Assembly: GCF_024160145.1 (NCBI RefSeq)
Contig: NZ_JAMYWQ010000027.1
Coordinates: 1-64,000 of the forward strand
Length of the DNA stretch: 64,000 bases
DNA from: Serratia nevei
GTDB taxonomy: Bacteria > Pseudomonadota > Gammaproteobacteria > Enterobacterales > Enterobacteriaceae
Direction: 5' to 3'
Below the pieces are notes generated by a model. It was not told the origin of the DNA. It worked only from the letters and a program-made list of their open reading frames with translations, and did not search any database. How positions within the stretch are numbered: the first letter of the stretch is position 1; each line of letters begins with the position of its first letter. Shown here piece by piece: positions 53,733-63,932 of the stretch. The translations under genes and the position numbers were made by a program.

Positions 53733-55475
53733 TTAAGCGATACGCCAGCCTTTGGTACGATGGCGTTGGGTAATAAAGTGCGCGTAGCGGCCCCCCAAAG
53801 CGTCGAGTTGAGCATGGGTGCCGCGTTCGGCGATCTCGCCGTTCTCCAGCACCAGGATTTGGTCGGCCATGGCGATGGTAGACAGCTGGTGAGCGATGAC
53901 GATCAGCGTCTTCTTGCCGCGCAGGCGGGCGAGGGTGTCGGCAATGATCGCCTGGTTTTCCGGATCCAGAGCGGCGGTGGCTTCATCAACCAACAAAATC
54001 GGGGCATCTTTCAGGAGCGCACGGGCGATAGCAATGCGCTGGCGTTCACCGCCGGAGAGCCGGGCGCCGCCTTCCCCTACCTGCGTATCGAGCCCCTGCG
54101 GCAGGCGCTGAATGATTTCCGCGGCGCCGGCCTGTTCGACGGCCGTCATCAGTTCTTCCTCGCTCGCCGATGGTTTGCCGAGGCGAATATTGTCGGCAAT
54201 GCTGCCCTGGAACAGGTAGGTATTTTGGAAGATTTGGCTGATCTGATCCGTCAGCTGTGTCGCAGGGATCCGGCGTATGTCGGCGCCGCCGAGCATGATG
54301 GCGCCGTCCGTGACATCAAAGAAACGGGCGAGCAGACGTATCAGGCTGGTTTTGCCTGAGCCGGAAGCCCCAACCAGTGCGGTCATGGTGCCCGGTGCCG
54401 CCTTAAAAGAGATCTCCCGCAATACCGGCGCTTGTTCCGGCGCATAGCGGAACGAAACGTGACGAACGTCTAACGAGCCGTCGCGCGGCTGTTGCGCCTG
54501 ATGCGTTTCAGGCAAAGGTTCAACGGCCAGAATATCATTGACGGCATCCAACTGGCCGCGCGCGCTGCGCAGGGCTTCGGCATAGCCGGCGACGTCCAGT
54601 AACGGATCGATGAAGCGGCCGACCAGCATCAGCGCGATCACGGTGCCGATCGCGCTGCCGATGGCGGCGGGATTGCCCAGCATGGGGCTGAGCAGGGCGG
54701 CTGCGGTGATAAACAAAGCGGCAAAGGTCAGTTGTACTGCCCAGGAATTGAGCACAACGGACGCCGTAGAGATGTAAATCAGCCGCTTCCCTGATTGATG
54801 CTGCCGATCGATGGCGTGCTCCAGGAAGCGGGTGCCGCCATTTTCGCCGTTAAAGGCGCGCAGAACCGACTGCGCCTGGGCAAATTCCACCATACGTTGG
54901 CTGGTCTGGGCGGATGCCTGATGGAAGGCTTCGTCGGCCTGGACGCCAAGGCGCGTCGACAGTATGAAGATGCCGGCGATCGGCAGCAGCGCCGCCAATG
55001 CGAGCACTCCCATCTGCCATTGCAACAGACAAAGGGCTGCCACCAGCACCAGCGGCGTGACCAGCCCGCTGATGATCGGGGTAAATAAATGCGCGGGGAG
55101 TTGCGCCACTTGCATCACCCCTTGCGAAACGACGTGGCTGAGCCGGGCGGTGTTCGCGGGGGTAAACCATCCGATTGGGAGGGTAGCGACATGATCGCCA
55201 ATGCGCTGGCGCGCGGTTAGCAACAGTGAGGAGCCCACGTTCATCCCGGAGAAATCGACGTGTTTGCGCAGCAGCCAGCTCACCAGCACACCGACCGAAA
55301 GCACCGCCAGCCACCCGGCGGCCGAGGCAAGTTCTCCCAGCAGCAGATGGCTGACGATCGGCGCCAGGGTGGCCACCGTCAAACCGCAACAGATGCCATA
55401 CAGAACGGCCATGGCGATATAACGACGGAATATGGAGGCATCATCGCCCAGCAACCGCATAAATGTTTTTAACAT
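53733..55475 (-). CDS. ABC half-transporter, YbtQ-like (siderophore-associated)
   Basis: This 580-residue protein has an N-terminal six-helix exporter-fold membrane domain and a C-terminal nucleotide-binding domain. Walker A is LVGASGSGKTS near residue 369, signature RLSGGERQR near 469, Walker B ILLVDEATAALD near 493, H-loop IAHQLSTI near 525. All are intact, so the protein should be active. It lies 3 bp after the paired half-transporter, so they should form a heterodimer. In YbtPQ and IrtAB such exporter-fold pairs import ferric siderophores through the inner membrane. The N-terminus has few features that name a substrate. Confidence 0.88.
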   Translation of the reverse strand: MLKTFMRLLGDDASIFRRYIAMAVLYGICCGLTVATLAPIVSHLLLGELASAAGWLAVLSVGVLVSWLLRKHVDFSGMNVGSSLLLTARQRIGDHVATLPIGWFTPANTARLSHVVSQGVMQVAQLPAHLFTPIISGLVTPLVLVAALCLLQWQMGVLALAALLPIAGIFILSTRLGVQADEAFHQASAQTSQRMVEFAQAQSVLRAFNGENGGTRFLEHAIDRQHQSGKRLIYISTASVVLNSWAVQLTFAALFITAAALLSPMLGNPAAIGSAIGTVIALMLVGRFIDPLLDVAGYAEALRSARGQLDAVNDILAVEPLPETHQAQQPRDGSLDVRHVSFRYAPEQAPVLREISFKAAPGTMTALVGASGSGKTSLIRLLARFFDVTDGAIMLGGADIRRIPATQLTDQISQIFQNTYLFQGSIADNIRLGKPSASEEELMTAVEQAGAAEIIQRLPQGLDTQVGEGGARLSGGERQRIAIARALLKDAPILLVDEATAALDPENQAIIADTLARLRGKKTLIVIAHQLSTIAMADQILVLENGEIAERGTHAQLDALGGRYAHFITQRHRTKGWRIA

Positions 55476-55478
55476 GTT

Positions 55479-57254
55479 TCAGCCCTCCTGATTCAGGGTG
55501 TTTTCGTAGCCGCCCGCCGCCCAGAGCTTGGCATAGCGGCCTTTGCCGGCCAGCAGCTCGCTGTGGCTGCCCTGTTCGCGAATTTGCCCCTCTTCAAGGA
55601 CGACGATGCGATCGGCGTACATGATGGTGTCCAAGCGGTGGGCTATCACCAGCAGCGTGCGTTCTTTGGCAAAAGCGGACAGCGCTTCCTGGATGAGACA
55701 CTCATTTTCTGCGTCAGCGGCGGCGGTGGCTTCGTCGAGCACCAGAATCGGCGGATTCAGCAATACCGCGCGAGCTATGCTGATGCGCTGCTGTTCCCCG
55801 CCGGAGAGCTGCGCATCTTCGCCGAACACGGCGTCGTAGCCACGCGGCAGACCGAGAATGTGTTCGTGGATATTGGCGGCTCTGGCGGCGGCTTCGATTT
55901 CTTGCATGCTGGCATTCGGGCGGCCAAGCGCAATGTTATCGCGCAGGCTGGCGTGGATCAGCTGGACATCCTGCAGCACGAAGCCGATATGGCGATACAG
56001 CGTGGCGCTGTCCAACTGCCGCAGATCGACCCCGCCGAGCGTGATACGGCCTTCGCAGGGATCGAAGAAACGCAACAGCAAGCGTGCCAGCGTCGATTTG
56101 CCCGCGCCGGATGCGCCGACGATGGCGGTGACGCTGCCGGGTTTCAAGCTGAGGTTGATATCGGAAAGCACGCGGTTTTCGTCGTGGTAGCCATACCCGA
56201 CGCGTTCGAAGCGGATCTCGGTATCCTGCGGCGACGTCGGCCGTTCGGTTTGTGTTAACAAGGGCGTATCCAGCAGTGCCTGGATGCGCTCCGCCGCGCC
56301 GGTGGCGTTGCGCAGGCCGTGGGTAATGAACCCCATCAACAGCAACGGGGCAGAAATGCCCGGCGCGATCAGGGCGAACGGCAAGACGTTTACTGGCGTC
56401 AGCCAGCCCAGCGCCACGAACAAAGTGCCAAAAACCAACACCACGCCGAGCACGGTCACCGGCGCGACGATGGCGTTGGCTAACGCGACCGTCTTGACGA
56501 CCGGGCTCATGGCGCGCGTGAAAAGCTGGGTGAAGGAGGAGATGGCTTCACGGTAGCTGCTGTGGGCTTTGCCGCTGCCGCTGAAGGTTTTGATCACCGG
56601 AATGCCGTTAACGAATTCAGCAACGGCGTTATTGATGCGGCCCAATCCTTTGACGAACTCGCCCATATGCGGCGCTGCTGCTTTCTGGGCTGCGCCGAAG
56701 ATGATGAAAAACAGAACGAAGGGAATGATCGAGACGATCGCCATGCGCCAGTCCATCACGAACATGTAGATAACGGAAATCAACATGGCGCCGAGGGTAC
56801 GCCCAAGGGTGGTGAAAAAGTGGGCGGTGAGATCGTGCAGCGTGCCGATATCGTCCTGCATCGCCTGTTTGACTTCACCCGACGCACGATTGCTGAACCA
56901 GCCCAGCGGGACTCGCGCCAGGCGTCGGGCCGCCGTAATCCGCAGGTGGTGGGTGAGGCGGTTATCGGCCAGGTGGGCCAGCACTTCGGCGCCGGTGACG
57001 ATCGCCAGGCCGAAGAACAGGCTGAGCAGGCACCAGAAGACATCGTTCCCCAGCCCGCTTGGCGATGGTAAAGCGCCCGCTTCGCGGTTGTCTAAGACAA
57101 TTACCGCGATATGGGCGATGCCGGCCAATGGCACCAGTGTAAATGCGGTGCCGATCGCCGCCATGACGGCGGCGATAATGAGGCTTCCACGTATCGGCCG
57201 CAGCAGTCGTCCAATTGGGCCAGGTTTTTTTTCCCCAGTTTGCTCGCTACTCAT
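55479..57254 (-). CDS. ABC half-transporter, YbtP-like (siderophore-associated)
   Basis: This 591-residue exporter-fold half-transporter starts at the ATG at 57254, which follows GGGAG by five bases. Six membrane helices occupy residues 20-315 (RPIRGSLIIAAVMAAIGTAFTLV). The nucleotide-binding domain has VGASGAGKSTL near 387, LSGGEQQRISIARAVL near 487, ILVLDEATAAAD near 510 and IAHRLDTI near 543. It is the first ABC gene after the TonB receptor and overlaps no gene. No SIP-type reductase domain is fused. By family it should pair with the next gene to move a ferric siderophore inward; export is the alternative. Confidence 0.88.
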   Translation of the reverse strand: MSSEQTGEKKPGPIGRLLRPIRGSLIIAAVMAAIGTAFTLVPLAGIAHIAVIVLDNREAGALPSPSGLGNDVFWCLLSLFFGLAIVTGAEVLAHLADNRLTHHLRITAARRLARVPLGWFSNRASGEVKQAMQDDIGTLHDLTAHFFTTLGRTLGAMLISVIYMFVMDWRMAIVSIIPFVLFFIIFGAAQKAAAPHMGEFVKGLGRINNAVAEFVNGIPVIKTFSGSGKAHSSYREAISSFTQLFTRAMSPVVKTVALANAIVAPVTVLGVVLVFGTLFVALGWLTPVNVLPFALIAPGISAPLLLMGFITHGLRNATGAAERIQALLDTPLLTQTERPTSPQDTEIRFERVGYGYHDENRVLSDINLSLKPGSVTAIVGASGAGKSTLARLLLRFFDPCEGRITLGGVDLRQLDSATLYRHIGFVLQDVQLIHASLRDNIALGRPNASMQEIEAAARAANIHEHILGLPRGYDAVFGEDAQLSGGEQQRISIARAVLLNPPILVLDEATAAADAENECLIQEALSAFAKERTLLVIAHRLDTIMYADRIVVLEEGQIREQGSHSELLAGKGRYAKLWAAGGYENTLNQEG

Positions 57255-57403
57255 AAAAACTCCCAAAGGAATATAAAAGGGATCTTGGCCTTTAACGGGT
57301 CAAGAAGGAATAAGCGGGAAATTCACCGCCGGTTATTGCTCGTCTTTAATGACGCGGAAAATAATTCAATGTGCGAATGAAAATAAAAAATATGTGTCAT
57401 TGA

Positions 57404-59605
57404 TTACCAATGGAACGTTAGCGTTGTAATAATTTGACGTTCTGCTCCCCATGAGCAGGTATTGCCGGTGAAGCACGAGGAGACATAATGTTTATCAAAC
57501 AGGTTGTTTACGTTTAATGCAATCTCTGCGCTTTCCAATCCGGGAAGATCATTGAGCGGGTATTTAATCGCGGTATCAAAAACAGTGTGGCTCGGCACGT
57601 TGAAGCTGTTTTCATCATCGCCCGGCGTGCTGGAGATATAGCGAGAGCCTGCGCCGATGCTCAGCCCATTCATGACACCTGTATTGACGGTATAGTCGGC
57701 CCAGAGGCTGGCCATATGTTTTGGCACCATTGCCGGTGTTTTTCCCTGGTGCTCAGTATCGTCACGGAATTGCGCATGAGTATAGGTATAGCTGGCGAAC
57801 ATATTGAGGTTATAGGTTAATGCGGCTTTACCTTCAATCTCAATGCCTCGCGATCTGATTTTTCCCTGTTGCACACTGTAATTGGGATTGATGGTATCGC
57901 GCCGCAAATTATTGCTTTTGGTTAACTGGAATGCGGCGATAGAGGCAGAAATCGGACGGTTGTCAGGAATGAATTTGATTCCCGCTTCATACTGTTTGCC
58001 ATAGGAGGGTTTGAACAGGTTGCTCGTACGCGTTACGCCGCCATTGGGTTCAAAAGATTCGCTGTAGCTGATATAAGGTGATAACCCGTTATCAGAGACA
58101 TAATTTATGCCGCTGCGCCAGGTAAACTCATTGTTCTTGGTACGGGGGGCGGCACTTTCTCGGGTGAGGTTGCTGTCGCTACGGCTTTTAACGACGCTGT
58201 GATCAAAGCGCCCGCCCAGCGTGAATATCCAATTTTCCCATTCAGCCTGATCTTGCAGATACACCCCGGACTGATAGTTTTTGTTGAGGGTATGCGTATC
58301 GCTGAAATAGCTCACATTATGATTACCATACTGTGGCGCGAGTAAATTCAGCGGTGCGGCAGTCCCCATTTTGTTTTGTATATCATTGCGCAGCTGCGAA
58401 TAGTCAATCCCTAGCAAGAGCGTGTGGCGCCAGGCTCCGGCGCTGAGCCTGGCTTCCAACCGGGTGTCGCTGGTGAGGCCATTTAGCCGCTCGTCATCGG
58501 CGATCGCGGCACGGGATAATGTGGTGTCTAAATAATGCGGGGTGATTTCTCGACAGAATAATGGCGTGCAAAGGCCATTGCCGTAAATACTGCGCCAGTG
58601 AATTTTCGTGTGTTGATAGCGCACGGCTTGATGGAGCGACCAATGGTCATTGAAAGCGTGATCGAGTTGATAGCCCACCATCCGCTGTTGACGGGAAAAA
58701 CGGTTATAATCCGCTTCGCCCTCGTTGAATGAAGGCGACAATTTACCAAAGGCGCCGGCAGTGAGCGTGCCAATACGCGGCAGCCAACCGTAATAACCGG
58801 TACGCGGTTCGTTTTGCATCGACAGCTGGAATAATATCGATGTTCTTTCCGAAGGCTGCCAGAGCAATGAGGGGGCGAGGGCGTAGCGCTTTTCACGCTC
58901 CCCCTTTTGCTGGCTGTGCGAGGCGAAATAATTGCCGACTAAACGGTAAGCCAACGTTTGTTCATCATCCAAGGCATCGCTGAAATCAAACTGCGTTTTC
59001 CATTCATGGCGATTGCCCGCCTGTAATTGCACCTCATGCAAAGGCCGAAGCTGCGGGCGCTTGCTGATGGCGGCAATGACACCACCCGGGTTGCTTTTAC
59101 CGTACAGCACCGAGGCCGGGCCACGCAGCGCTTCTATCCGCTGTAAAAAATACGGGTCAACTTTACTGTCCGCATACATGTCCCCCTGGAGTTTCAAACC
59201 GTCCAGGTAAATATTTTGGCTGACGTCATTGAAGCCACGGATCATCACACTATCAAAAAGGGACGAACTGCCGTTATTTCCCGTCATGATGCCCGGTGTT
59301 TGGTTCAGTGCGTTCTTGATGCTATCGGGGTGGCGAGTTTGCAGTTCCTCTTCCGTAATGACGGAAATAGATTGCGGGGTTTTTATCAATGGGGTGCTGG
59401 TTTTGGTTGCTGTGACGCTGCTTTTGGCAGCGTAAGTGCCGTTAGAGCCTATCGCTTCTTCATCCCTGTTTCGTTCGCTCATCACGGTAATGGCGTCTTC
59501 GTTCTCTGTTGCCGCATAACTCGCCGAAGTGGTGAATATTCCCGCCAGCAAAATCAGAAGATTAGGGGTTCTTTTTATGAGGGGCGAGCTTGTATTCATA
59601 GACAT
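57404..59605 (-). CDS. TonB-dependent siderophore receptor, FoxA/FhuA type
   Basis: This 733-residue outer-membrane receptor has a signal peptide to about residue 31 (SYA-ATE). A TonB box-like DAITV lies at about residues 37-41. A plug domain (TPQSISVITEEELQTR near 80, RGPASVLYGKSNPGGVI near 160) and a 22-strand barrel follow. Two cysteines close together near the C-terminus (CFTGNTC) precede WGAERQIITTLTFHW, the FoxA/FcuA/FhuA-like ending with terminal aromatic. By class it should bind a hydroxamate-type ferric siderophore such as ferrioxamine or ferrichrome. Base composition is clearly lower in GC than the flanks. Two Fur-like boxes lie upstream. Confidence 0.92.
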   Translation of the reverse strand: MSMNTSSPLIKRTPNLLILLAGIFTTSASYAATENEDAITVMSERNRDEEAIGSNGTYAAKSSVTATKTSTPLIKTPQSISVITEEELQTRHPDSIKNALNQTPGIMTGNNGSSSLFDSVMIRGFNDVSQNIYLDGLKLQGDMYADSKVDPYFLQRIEALRGPASVLYGKSNPGGVIAAISKRPQLRPLHEVQLQAGNRHEWKTQFDFSDALDDEQTLAYRLVGNYFASHSQQKGEREKRYALAPSLLWQPSERTSILFQLSMQNEPRTGYYGWLPRIGTLTAGAFGKLSPSFNEGEADYNRFSRQQRMVGYQLDHAFNDHWSLHQAVRYQHTKIHWRSIYGNGLCTPLFCREITPHYLDTTLSRAAIADDERLNGLTSDTRLEARLSAGAWRHTLLLGIDYSQLRNDIQNKMGTAAPLNLLAPQYGNHNVSYFSDTHTLNKNYQSGVYLQDQAEWENWIFTLGGRFDHSVVKSRSDSNLTRESAAPRTKNNEFTWRSGINYVSDNGLSPYISYSESFEPNGGVTRTSNLFKPSYGKQYEAGIKFIPDNRPISASIAAFQLTKSNNLRRDTINPNYSVQQGKIRSRGIEIEGKAALTYNLNMFASYTYTHAQFRDDTEHQGKTPAMVPKHMASLWADYTVNTGVMNGLSIGAGSRYISSTPGDDENSFNVPSHTVFDTAIKYPLNDLPGLESAEIALNVNNLFDKHYVSSCFTGNTCSWGAERQIITTLTFHW

Positions 59606-59625
59606 TGCAAAGAGAGTCCATATTC

Positions 59626-59667
59626 ATAAATGATAATGCTTGTATTCTTGAAATGATAATTGTTATC
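59626..59667. promoter_or_regulatory. Two Fur-box-like sequences upstream of the receptor gene
   Basis: Both 19-bp windows contain AATGATAAT, the core of the Fur consensus GATAATGATAATCATTATC. The one at 59649-59667 matches at 14 of 19 positions by my count and the one at 59626-59644 at 12 of 19. They lie 21-62 bp upstream of the receptor ATG, so iron-dependent repression of the whole operon is expected. Confidence 0.75.
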
Positions 59668-59830
59668 GATTGTGGCTTTGTGCAATTCATGCGTTTGCAT
59701 TACGGCGGCCCAGCGTGTGGCCTCGAACGGAAAAAACGCGGTTGGGGAGGGGCGGGGCTGGGGTCTGAGTGTGGAGGAAGGGCTCAGACCCTAAGAATTT
59801 GGCGATGGCGGATTGGCATCGCCGTCTCGA

Positions 59831-60481
59831 TCAAGGTTGCTTCGTGTGGTCGGTTTTCTCGTCCGACTCGGCCACGTCGGGTTTCTTCTTGCGGAACTTG
59901 CCCCAGATCTTGCCTTCCTGGCCGCGCCACAGGCGCTGAATGTTGTCGTGATGTCGCATCAGGATCAGGCAGGAGAGCATCGCCACCGGGAAGGTGAACT
60001 GCGGTTTGAACCACCAGACGTAGAATGGCGCGATCAGCGCGCTGACGATGGCGCCGAGCGAAGAGTAGCCGCTGAGCAGCACCGTCAGCAGCCAGGTGCC
60101 GGTCATCAGGCCGGTCAGATCCCAGCCGATAGGCGCGATGGCACCAAACGCCGTCGCCACGCCTTTGCCGCCGCGGAAGTGGAAGAACACCGGATAGATG
60201 TGCCCCAGGCAGGCGGCGATCGCCGTCAGGCCGAGGTACAGCGGCGGCACATCGAGTTTGTAGGCCAGCCAAACCGGCAACATCCCTTTCAGAATATCGA
60301 ACACCAGCACCGCCGCCGCCGCCAGCCGGCCGCCGATGCGCAGGACGTTGGTCGCCCCGGGATTTCCTGAGCCATGTTCGCGCGGATCCGGCAGCCTGGC
60401 GATCCGGCAAACCAGGATCGCACTGGAAATCGAGCCGCACAGATACGCGAAGATAATCATGCCAAGCGCGGTAGCACTCAT
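59831..60481 (-). CDS. plsY: Acyl-phosphate glycerol-3-phosphate acyltransferase PlsY
   Basis: This 216-residue inner-membrane enzyme starts at the ATG at 60481. Its membrane topology is typical of PlsY, with the three conserved motifs: [18 protein letters not shown] near residue 33 (motif 1), [20 protein letters not shown] near 98 (motif 2) and a third near the C-terminal helices. It acylates glycerol-3-phosphate using acyl-phosphate in phospholipid synthesis. Its C-terminus is basic and charged ([12 protein letters not shown]), 11 residues longer than E. coli PlsY. It is divergent from folB. Confidence 0.96.
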   Translation of the reverse strand: MSATALGMIIFAYLCGSISSAILVCRIARLPDPREHGSGNPGATNVLRIGGRLAAAAVLVFDILKGMLPVWLAYKLDVPPLYLGLTAIAACLGHIYPVFFHFRGGKGVATAFGAIAPIGWDLTGLMTGTWLLTVLLSGYSSLGAIVSALIAPFYVWWFKPQFTFPVAMLSCLILMRHHDNIQRLWRGQEGKIWGKFRKKKPDVAESDEKTDHTKQP

Positions 60482-60588
60482 AACGCGGTTCCGTTTAATA
60501 ATGGTCGTTTTACTCGCAACATCTATGGATAATACGCACATTCCGCTGGAAGTGGTATCCGGCAAGGCCAAAAACAGAGAATGACGTG

Positions 60589-60948
60589 ATGGATATCGTA
60601 TTTATTGAAGAGCTTACCGTAATTACCACCATTGGCGTTTATGAGTGGGAACAGGGCATTCGTCAGAAGCTGGTGTTCGATATCGAAATGGGCTGGGATA
60701 ACCGGCCGGCCGCCGCCAGCGACGACGTAACCGACTGTCTGAGCTATGCCGACGTCAGCGACGCGGTGATCCAACACGTTGAGTCGAACCGCTTTGCGCT
60801 GGTAGAGCGAGTGGCGGAGGAAATATCCGAAATTTTGCTTCAGCGCTTCAATTCCCCCTGGGTCCGTATTAAGGTCAGCAAACCGGGCGCTGTAGCACAT
60901 GCCAATCGGGTCGGCGTGATCATTGAGCGCGGCATTCGTCCCGCATGA
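60589..60948 (+). CDS. folB: Dihydroneopterin aldolase
   Basis: This 119-residue FolB-type enzyme has the N-terminal [22 protein letters not shown] with its active-site Glu and the C-terminal catalytic lysine in [13 protein letters not shown] near residue 98. It converts dihydroneopterin to hydroxymethyl-dihydropterin in folate synthesis. A GTG directly precedes the ATG; the ATG is preferred. It is divergent from plsY, as in E. coli. Confidence 0.97.
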   Translation: MDIVFIEELTVITTIGVYEWEQGIRQKLVFDIEMGWDNRPAAASDDVTDCLSYADVSDAVIQHVESNRFALVERVAEEISEILLQRFNSPWVRIKVSKPGAVAHANRVGVIIERGIRPA

Positions 60949-61010
60949 TTTTATGTCATCTGCTTGCAACGAAAGGCCGTTAACCTGGTCTTAATCCTGA
61001 GAATTGTTTT

Positions 61011-61043
61011 AGCGGCATTGTCTTCAAGCACTGCCGCTTTTTT
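61011..61043 (+). terminator. folB terminator
   Basis: AGCGGCA and TGCCGCT form a 7-bp stem with a loop of about 14 bases, followed by TTTTTT. It ends the folB transcript before uppP. Confidence 0.85.
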
Positions 61044-61080
61044 ATGTGATAGCCGTTATTTTATGGGGTGAGCGAAGCAC

Positions 61081-61905
61081 ATGGCTGACATGCATTCACT
61101 GTTTATTGCGTTTGTTCTCGGGGTTGTCGAAGGATTAACCGAATTTCTGCCGGTTTCTTCCACCGGACATATGATCATCGTCGGCGAGTGGCTGGGCTTT
61201 ACCGGCGACAAAGCCAAAACCTTTGAAGTCATCATCCAGCTGGGGTCAATCCTGGCGGTGGTAGTGATGTTCTGGCGCCGGCTGTTCGGCCTGATCGGCA
61301 TCCATTTCGGCGGCAGGCCGGTGGAGCACGAAGGCAAAACCGGCGGCCAGCTGAAGCTGGGGCACATCTTGCTGGCGATGATCCCGGCGGTGGTGCTGGG
61401 CCTGGCCTTCCATGATTTCATCAAGTCGCTGTTCGCGCCGAAAAACGTGATGTACGCGTTGGTGGTCGGCGGCCTGCTGCTGCTGGCGGCGGAATGGCTG
61501 AAGCCGAAGAAACCGAGTGCGGAAGGGCTGGATGACATCACCTACCGCCAGGCGTTCATGATCGGCTGCTTCCAGTGTCTGGCGCTGTGGCCGGGCTTCT
61601 CCCGTTCGGGTTCCACCATCGCCGGCGGCATGCTGGTGGGCGTAAACCGCTATGCGGCGTCCGAGTTCTCCTTCATCCTGGCGGTGCCGATGATGATCGG
61701 CGCCAGCGGCCTGGATCTGTACAAGAGCCTGCACTTCCTGAGCTGGGGCGATCTGCCGATGTTTGCCGTCGGTTTCATTACTGCCTTCGTGGTGGCGCTG
61801 ATTGCGATCAAGACCTTCCTGTCGCTGATCAAGCGCATCTCGTTCGTGCCGTTCGCCATCTACCGCTTTATCGTGGCGGCCGTGGTTTACATGGTATTCC
61901 TGTAA
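61081..61905 (+). CDS. uppP: Undecaprenyl-diphosphate phosphatase
   Basis: This 274-residue membrane protein is one longer than E. coli UppP (BacA). Its two inverted-repeat signature loops are present: [17 protein letters not shown] near residue 16 and [17 protein letters not shown] near 170. It recycles undecaprenyl diphosphate to the monophosphate for peptidoglycan synthesis and affects bacitracin susceptibility. About eight helices are visible. The gene stands alone between folB and the convergent cca. Confidence 0.97.
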   Translation: MADMHSLFIAFVLGVVEGLTEFLPVSSTGHMIIVGEWLGFTGDKAKTFEVIIQLGSILAVVVMFWRRLFGLIGIHFGGRPVEHEGKTGGQLKLGHILLAMIPAVVLGLAFHDFIKSLFAPKNVMYALVVGGLLLLAAEWLKPKKPSAEGLDDITYRQAFMIGCFQCLALWPGFSRSGSTIAGGMLVGVNRYAASEFSFILAVPMMIGASGLDLYKSLHFLSWGDLPMFAVGFITAFVVALIAIKTFLSLIKRISFVPFAIYRFIVAAVVYMVFL

Positions 61906-61918
61906 GCCCGACGCCAAG

Positions 61919-61946
61919 AAAAAACCCCGCTCTGCGGGGTTTTTTT
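61919..61946. terminator. uppP/cca bidirectional terminator
   Basis: ACCCCGC and GCGGGGT form a stem with a TCT loop, with a run of A on the left and T7 on the right. It overlaps the final codon of cca. Confidence 0.92.
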
Positions 61947-63189
61947 ATGCCTGATCGTTGATAATCGCTTGGCTGAGTTTCCAGTCGGCCAGCGCCTGCT
62001 GGCGGCGGCGTTTGAGCTCGTCGCGGATCGCAGTGCCCTGCAGCCCGCTGGCCACCACCTCTTTAATCGACACCGCGTTCGCCACCTGATACGCCTGGCG
62101 CAGATAGTCGCCCTGCGGATAAGGGTTCTCCTCAAAGCCGGTGCGGCCGCGCGCGTCCGCTTCGCTGGTCAGGATCATCTGCTCCAGCCGTTGGGGCTTG
62201 CGCCAGACGTCGATGGCGTCGAACAGCTTCAGCAGGGTTTCCGGCCGCAGCTTGTTCACGGTGTGGATCAGGTCATGATATTCAGCCACCAGCTTGCTCA
62301 GATCGCGCACCGGGTTGGGCACCCGCAGCCGCTGGCACAGGGCTTCGACCAGCCGCACGCCCGCCGGGCCGTGGCCGTGGTGATGCGGCCAGAACGCTTT
62401 CGGCGTCAACCCTTTGCCTAGGTCATGACACAGGGTGGCGAAGCGCACGTCCACCTCCGGCGTGAGGCGGGCGGCAATCGCCAGCGCCATCAGCGTGTGC
62501 ACGCCGGTATCGATCTCCGGGTGCCACTTGGCGGGGGCCGGTACGCCGAACAGCGCGTCGATTTCCGGGAACAGCACCGCCAGCGCATCGCAGTCGCGCA
62601 GCACCTGAAAATAGACCTGCGGGCTCTGGCTTTGCAGCGCCTTTTCGGTTTCCTTCCAGACGCGTTCGGCGGTCAGCGCGGCCAGTTCACCGCTGTGCGC
62701 CATCCGGCGCATCAGGGCGAGCGTTTCGTCGGCAATGCGAAAACCCAGATGGGCGAAGCGGGCAGCGAAGCGCGCCACACGCAATACGCGCAGCGGATCT
62801 TCGCCGAACGCGGCGGAAACGTGGCGCAGCACGCGCGTCTGCAGATCGGCCACGCCGCCGTAAGGGTCAATCAGTTCCCCTTCGGCGGAACGGGCGATGG
62901 CGTTGATGGTCAGATCGCGCCGCAGCAGATCTTCTTCCAGCGTCACGTCCGGCGCGGCATAGCAGGTAAAACCGGTGTACCCCTGGCCGGATTTGCGCTC
63001 GGTGCGCGCCAGCGCGTACTCCTCGTGGGAGTCGGGGTTGAGGAACACCGGGAAATCTTTGCCAACCTGCTGGTAGCCCAATGCCAGCAGCTCCGCCGGC
63101 GTGGCGCCCACCACCACCCAATCATGATCGACCACCGGAATATTGAGCAGGCTGTCGCGAACGGCGCCGCCGACCAGATAAATCTGCAC
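61945..63189 (-). CDS. cca: Multifunctional CCA-adding enzyme
   Basis: This 414-residue enzyme starts at a GTG at 63189 ([12 protein letters not shown]), preceded by CAGGAG at good spacing. Longer in-frame extensions are GC-rich shadow. The nucleotidyltransferase domain has GGAVRD near residue 8 and the metal-binding DHDWVVVG near 21. [10 protein letters not shown] (near residue 110) is the motif of class II. An HD domain ([19 protein letters not shown] near 253) gives phosphohydrolase activity in proteobacterial Cca. It builds or repairs tRNA 3' CCA. It is convergent with uppP. Confidence 0.97.
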   Translation of the reverse strand: MQIYLVGGAVRDSLLNIPVVDHDWVVVGATPAELLALGYQQVGKDFPVFLNPDSHEEYALARTERKSGQGYTGFTCYAAPDVTLEEDLLRRDLTINAIARSAEGELIDPYGGVADLQTRVLRHVSAAFGEDPLRVLRVARFAARFAHLGFRIADETLALMRRMAHSGELAALTAERVWKETEKALQSQSPQVYFQVLRDCDALAVLFPEIDALFGVPAPAKWHPEIDTGVHTLMALAIAARLTPEVDVRFATLCHDLGKGLTPKAFWPHHHGHGPAGVRLVEALCQRLRVPNPVRDLSKLVAEYHDLIHTVNKLRPETLLKLFDAIDVWRKPQRLEQMILTSEADARGRTGFEENPYPQGDYLRQAYQVANAVSIKEVVASGLQGTAIRDELKRRRQQALADWKLSQAIINDQA

Positions 63190-63263
63190 TGTTGACTCCT
63201 GAATATCGTGTAAGGCTCTGTCTATCAGATTACATGAATTGGCCGCGGGATGTCGGCGCCAAT

Positions 63264-63286
63264 GAAAAGGGCGCCCGCAGGCGCCC
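63264..63286 (-). terminator. ygiM terminator
   Basis: On the minus strand GGGCGCC and GGCGCCC pair around TGCG and are followed by TTTT. It lies 26 bp after the ygiM stop, in the ygiM-cca gap. Confidence 0.8.
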
Positions 63287-63311
63287 ATAGTCAAACTGAA
63301 CGATACTGAGA

Positions 63312-63932
63312 TCAGTTCATCCAGCGGTTGTTGTTCTTGCGGCGCGGGATCAGGTGCGGCAAGAGCAGGCCCAGCAGCAAACCGACGCCGGCGACGCCGC
63401 CGCCGTACATGAACCACTGCAGGATAATGGTGCGCTGTTTGTCGTCGAGCTGCAGGTTAACGGCGTTGACCTTCTTCTGCGCGACCACCAGCTGGTTTTT
63501 CAGATCCTGGTTTTCCTTCTGCAGGCTGCTGATGGTGCTGTCGCTGCCCGCGACTTTCTCCTGCATTTCCGAGGTACGCTGGTTCCAGGTGTTGTCGATG
63601 TTGGCCAGCTTGTCGGTCAGGGTTTTCACCTGCTGTTCCAGCTCGGGCACGCGGGTGCGCAGGCTTGGCGTCTGGCTGAGCTGATCGAGCGGGATCCAGG
63701 TGGTGCGGCCTTTCGGATCGCGGATCTGGCCGTAGTTGGTGCTGTCGTTAACGCTCAGCAGAGTGACTTCTTCACCGGCGTTCAGAGTGCCGACAATACG
63801 GTACTGATTACCTGGGCCGCTATGGACGTAAGTGCTTAACTCATCGGAGATATAGCGTTTATCTTCGGCATGTGCGGCCCAAGTGATGCTGAAGCTCAGC
63901 GCGGCAAGGCAAATCAGGCGTAATTTCTGCAT
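63312..63932 (-). CDS. ygiM: SH3-domain membrane protein YgiM (TIGR04211)
   Basis: This 206-residue protein is the same length as E. coli YgiM. A signal peptide (residues 1-22, AHA-ED) is followed by a bacterial SH3 domain ([27 protein letters not shown]), a long coiled coil at about residues 95-165, and a C-terminal transmembrane helix (residues 172-190) ending in basic residues. It is a cell-envelope protein of unknown role, by position a neighbour of cca as in E. coli. The next expected gene (ygiF) would lie beyond the window. Confidence 0.94.
   Translation of the reverse strand: MQKLRLICLAALSFSITWAAHAEDKRYISDELSTYVHSGPGNQYRIVGTLNAGEEVTLLSVNDSTNYGQIRDPKGRTTWIPLDQLSQTPSLRTRVPELEQQVKTLTDKLANIDNTWNQRTSEMQEKVAGSDSTISSLQKENQDLKNQLVVAQKKVNAVNLQLDDKQRTIILQWFMYGGGVAGVGLLLGLLLPHLIPRRKNNNRWMN

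Noticed and set aside
63190-63417. 76-codon upstream extension of cca
   Set aside because: Arg-run and Pro-rich shadow sequence overlapping the ygiM gene antisense; the GTG at 63189 has a good ribosome binding site.
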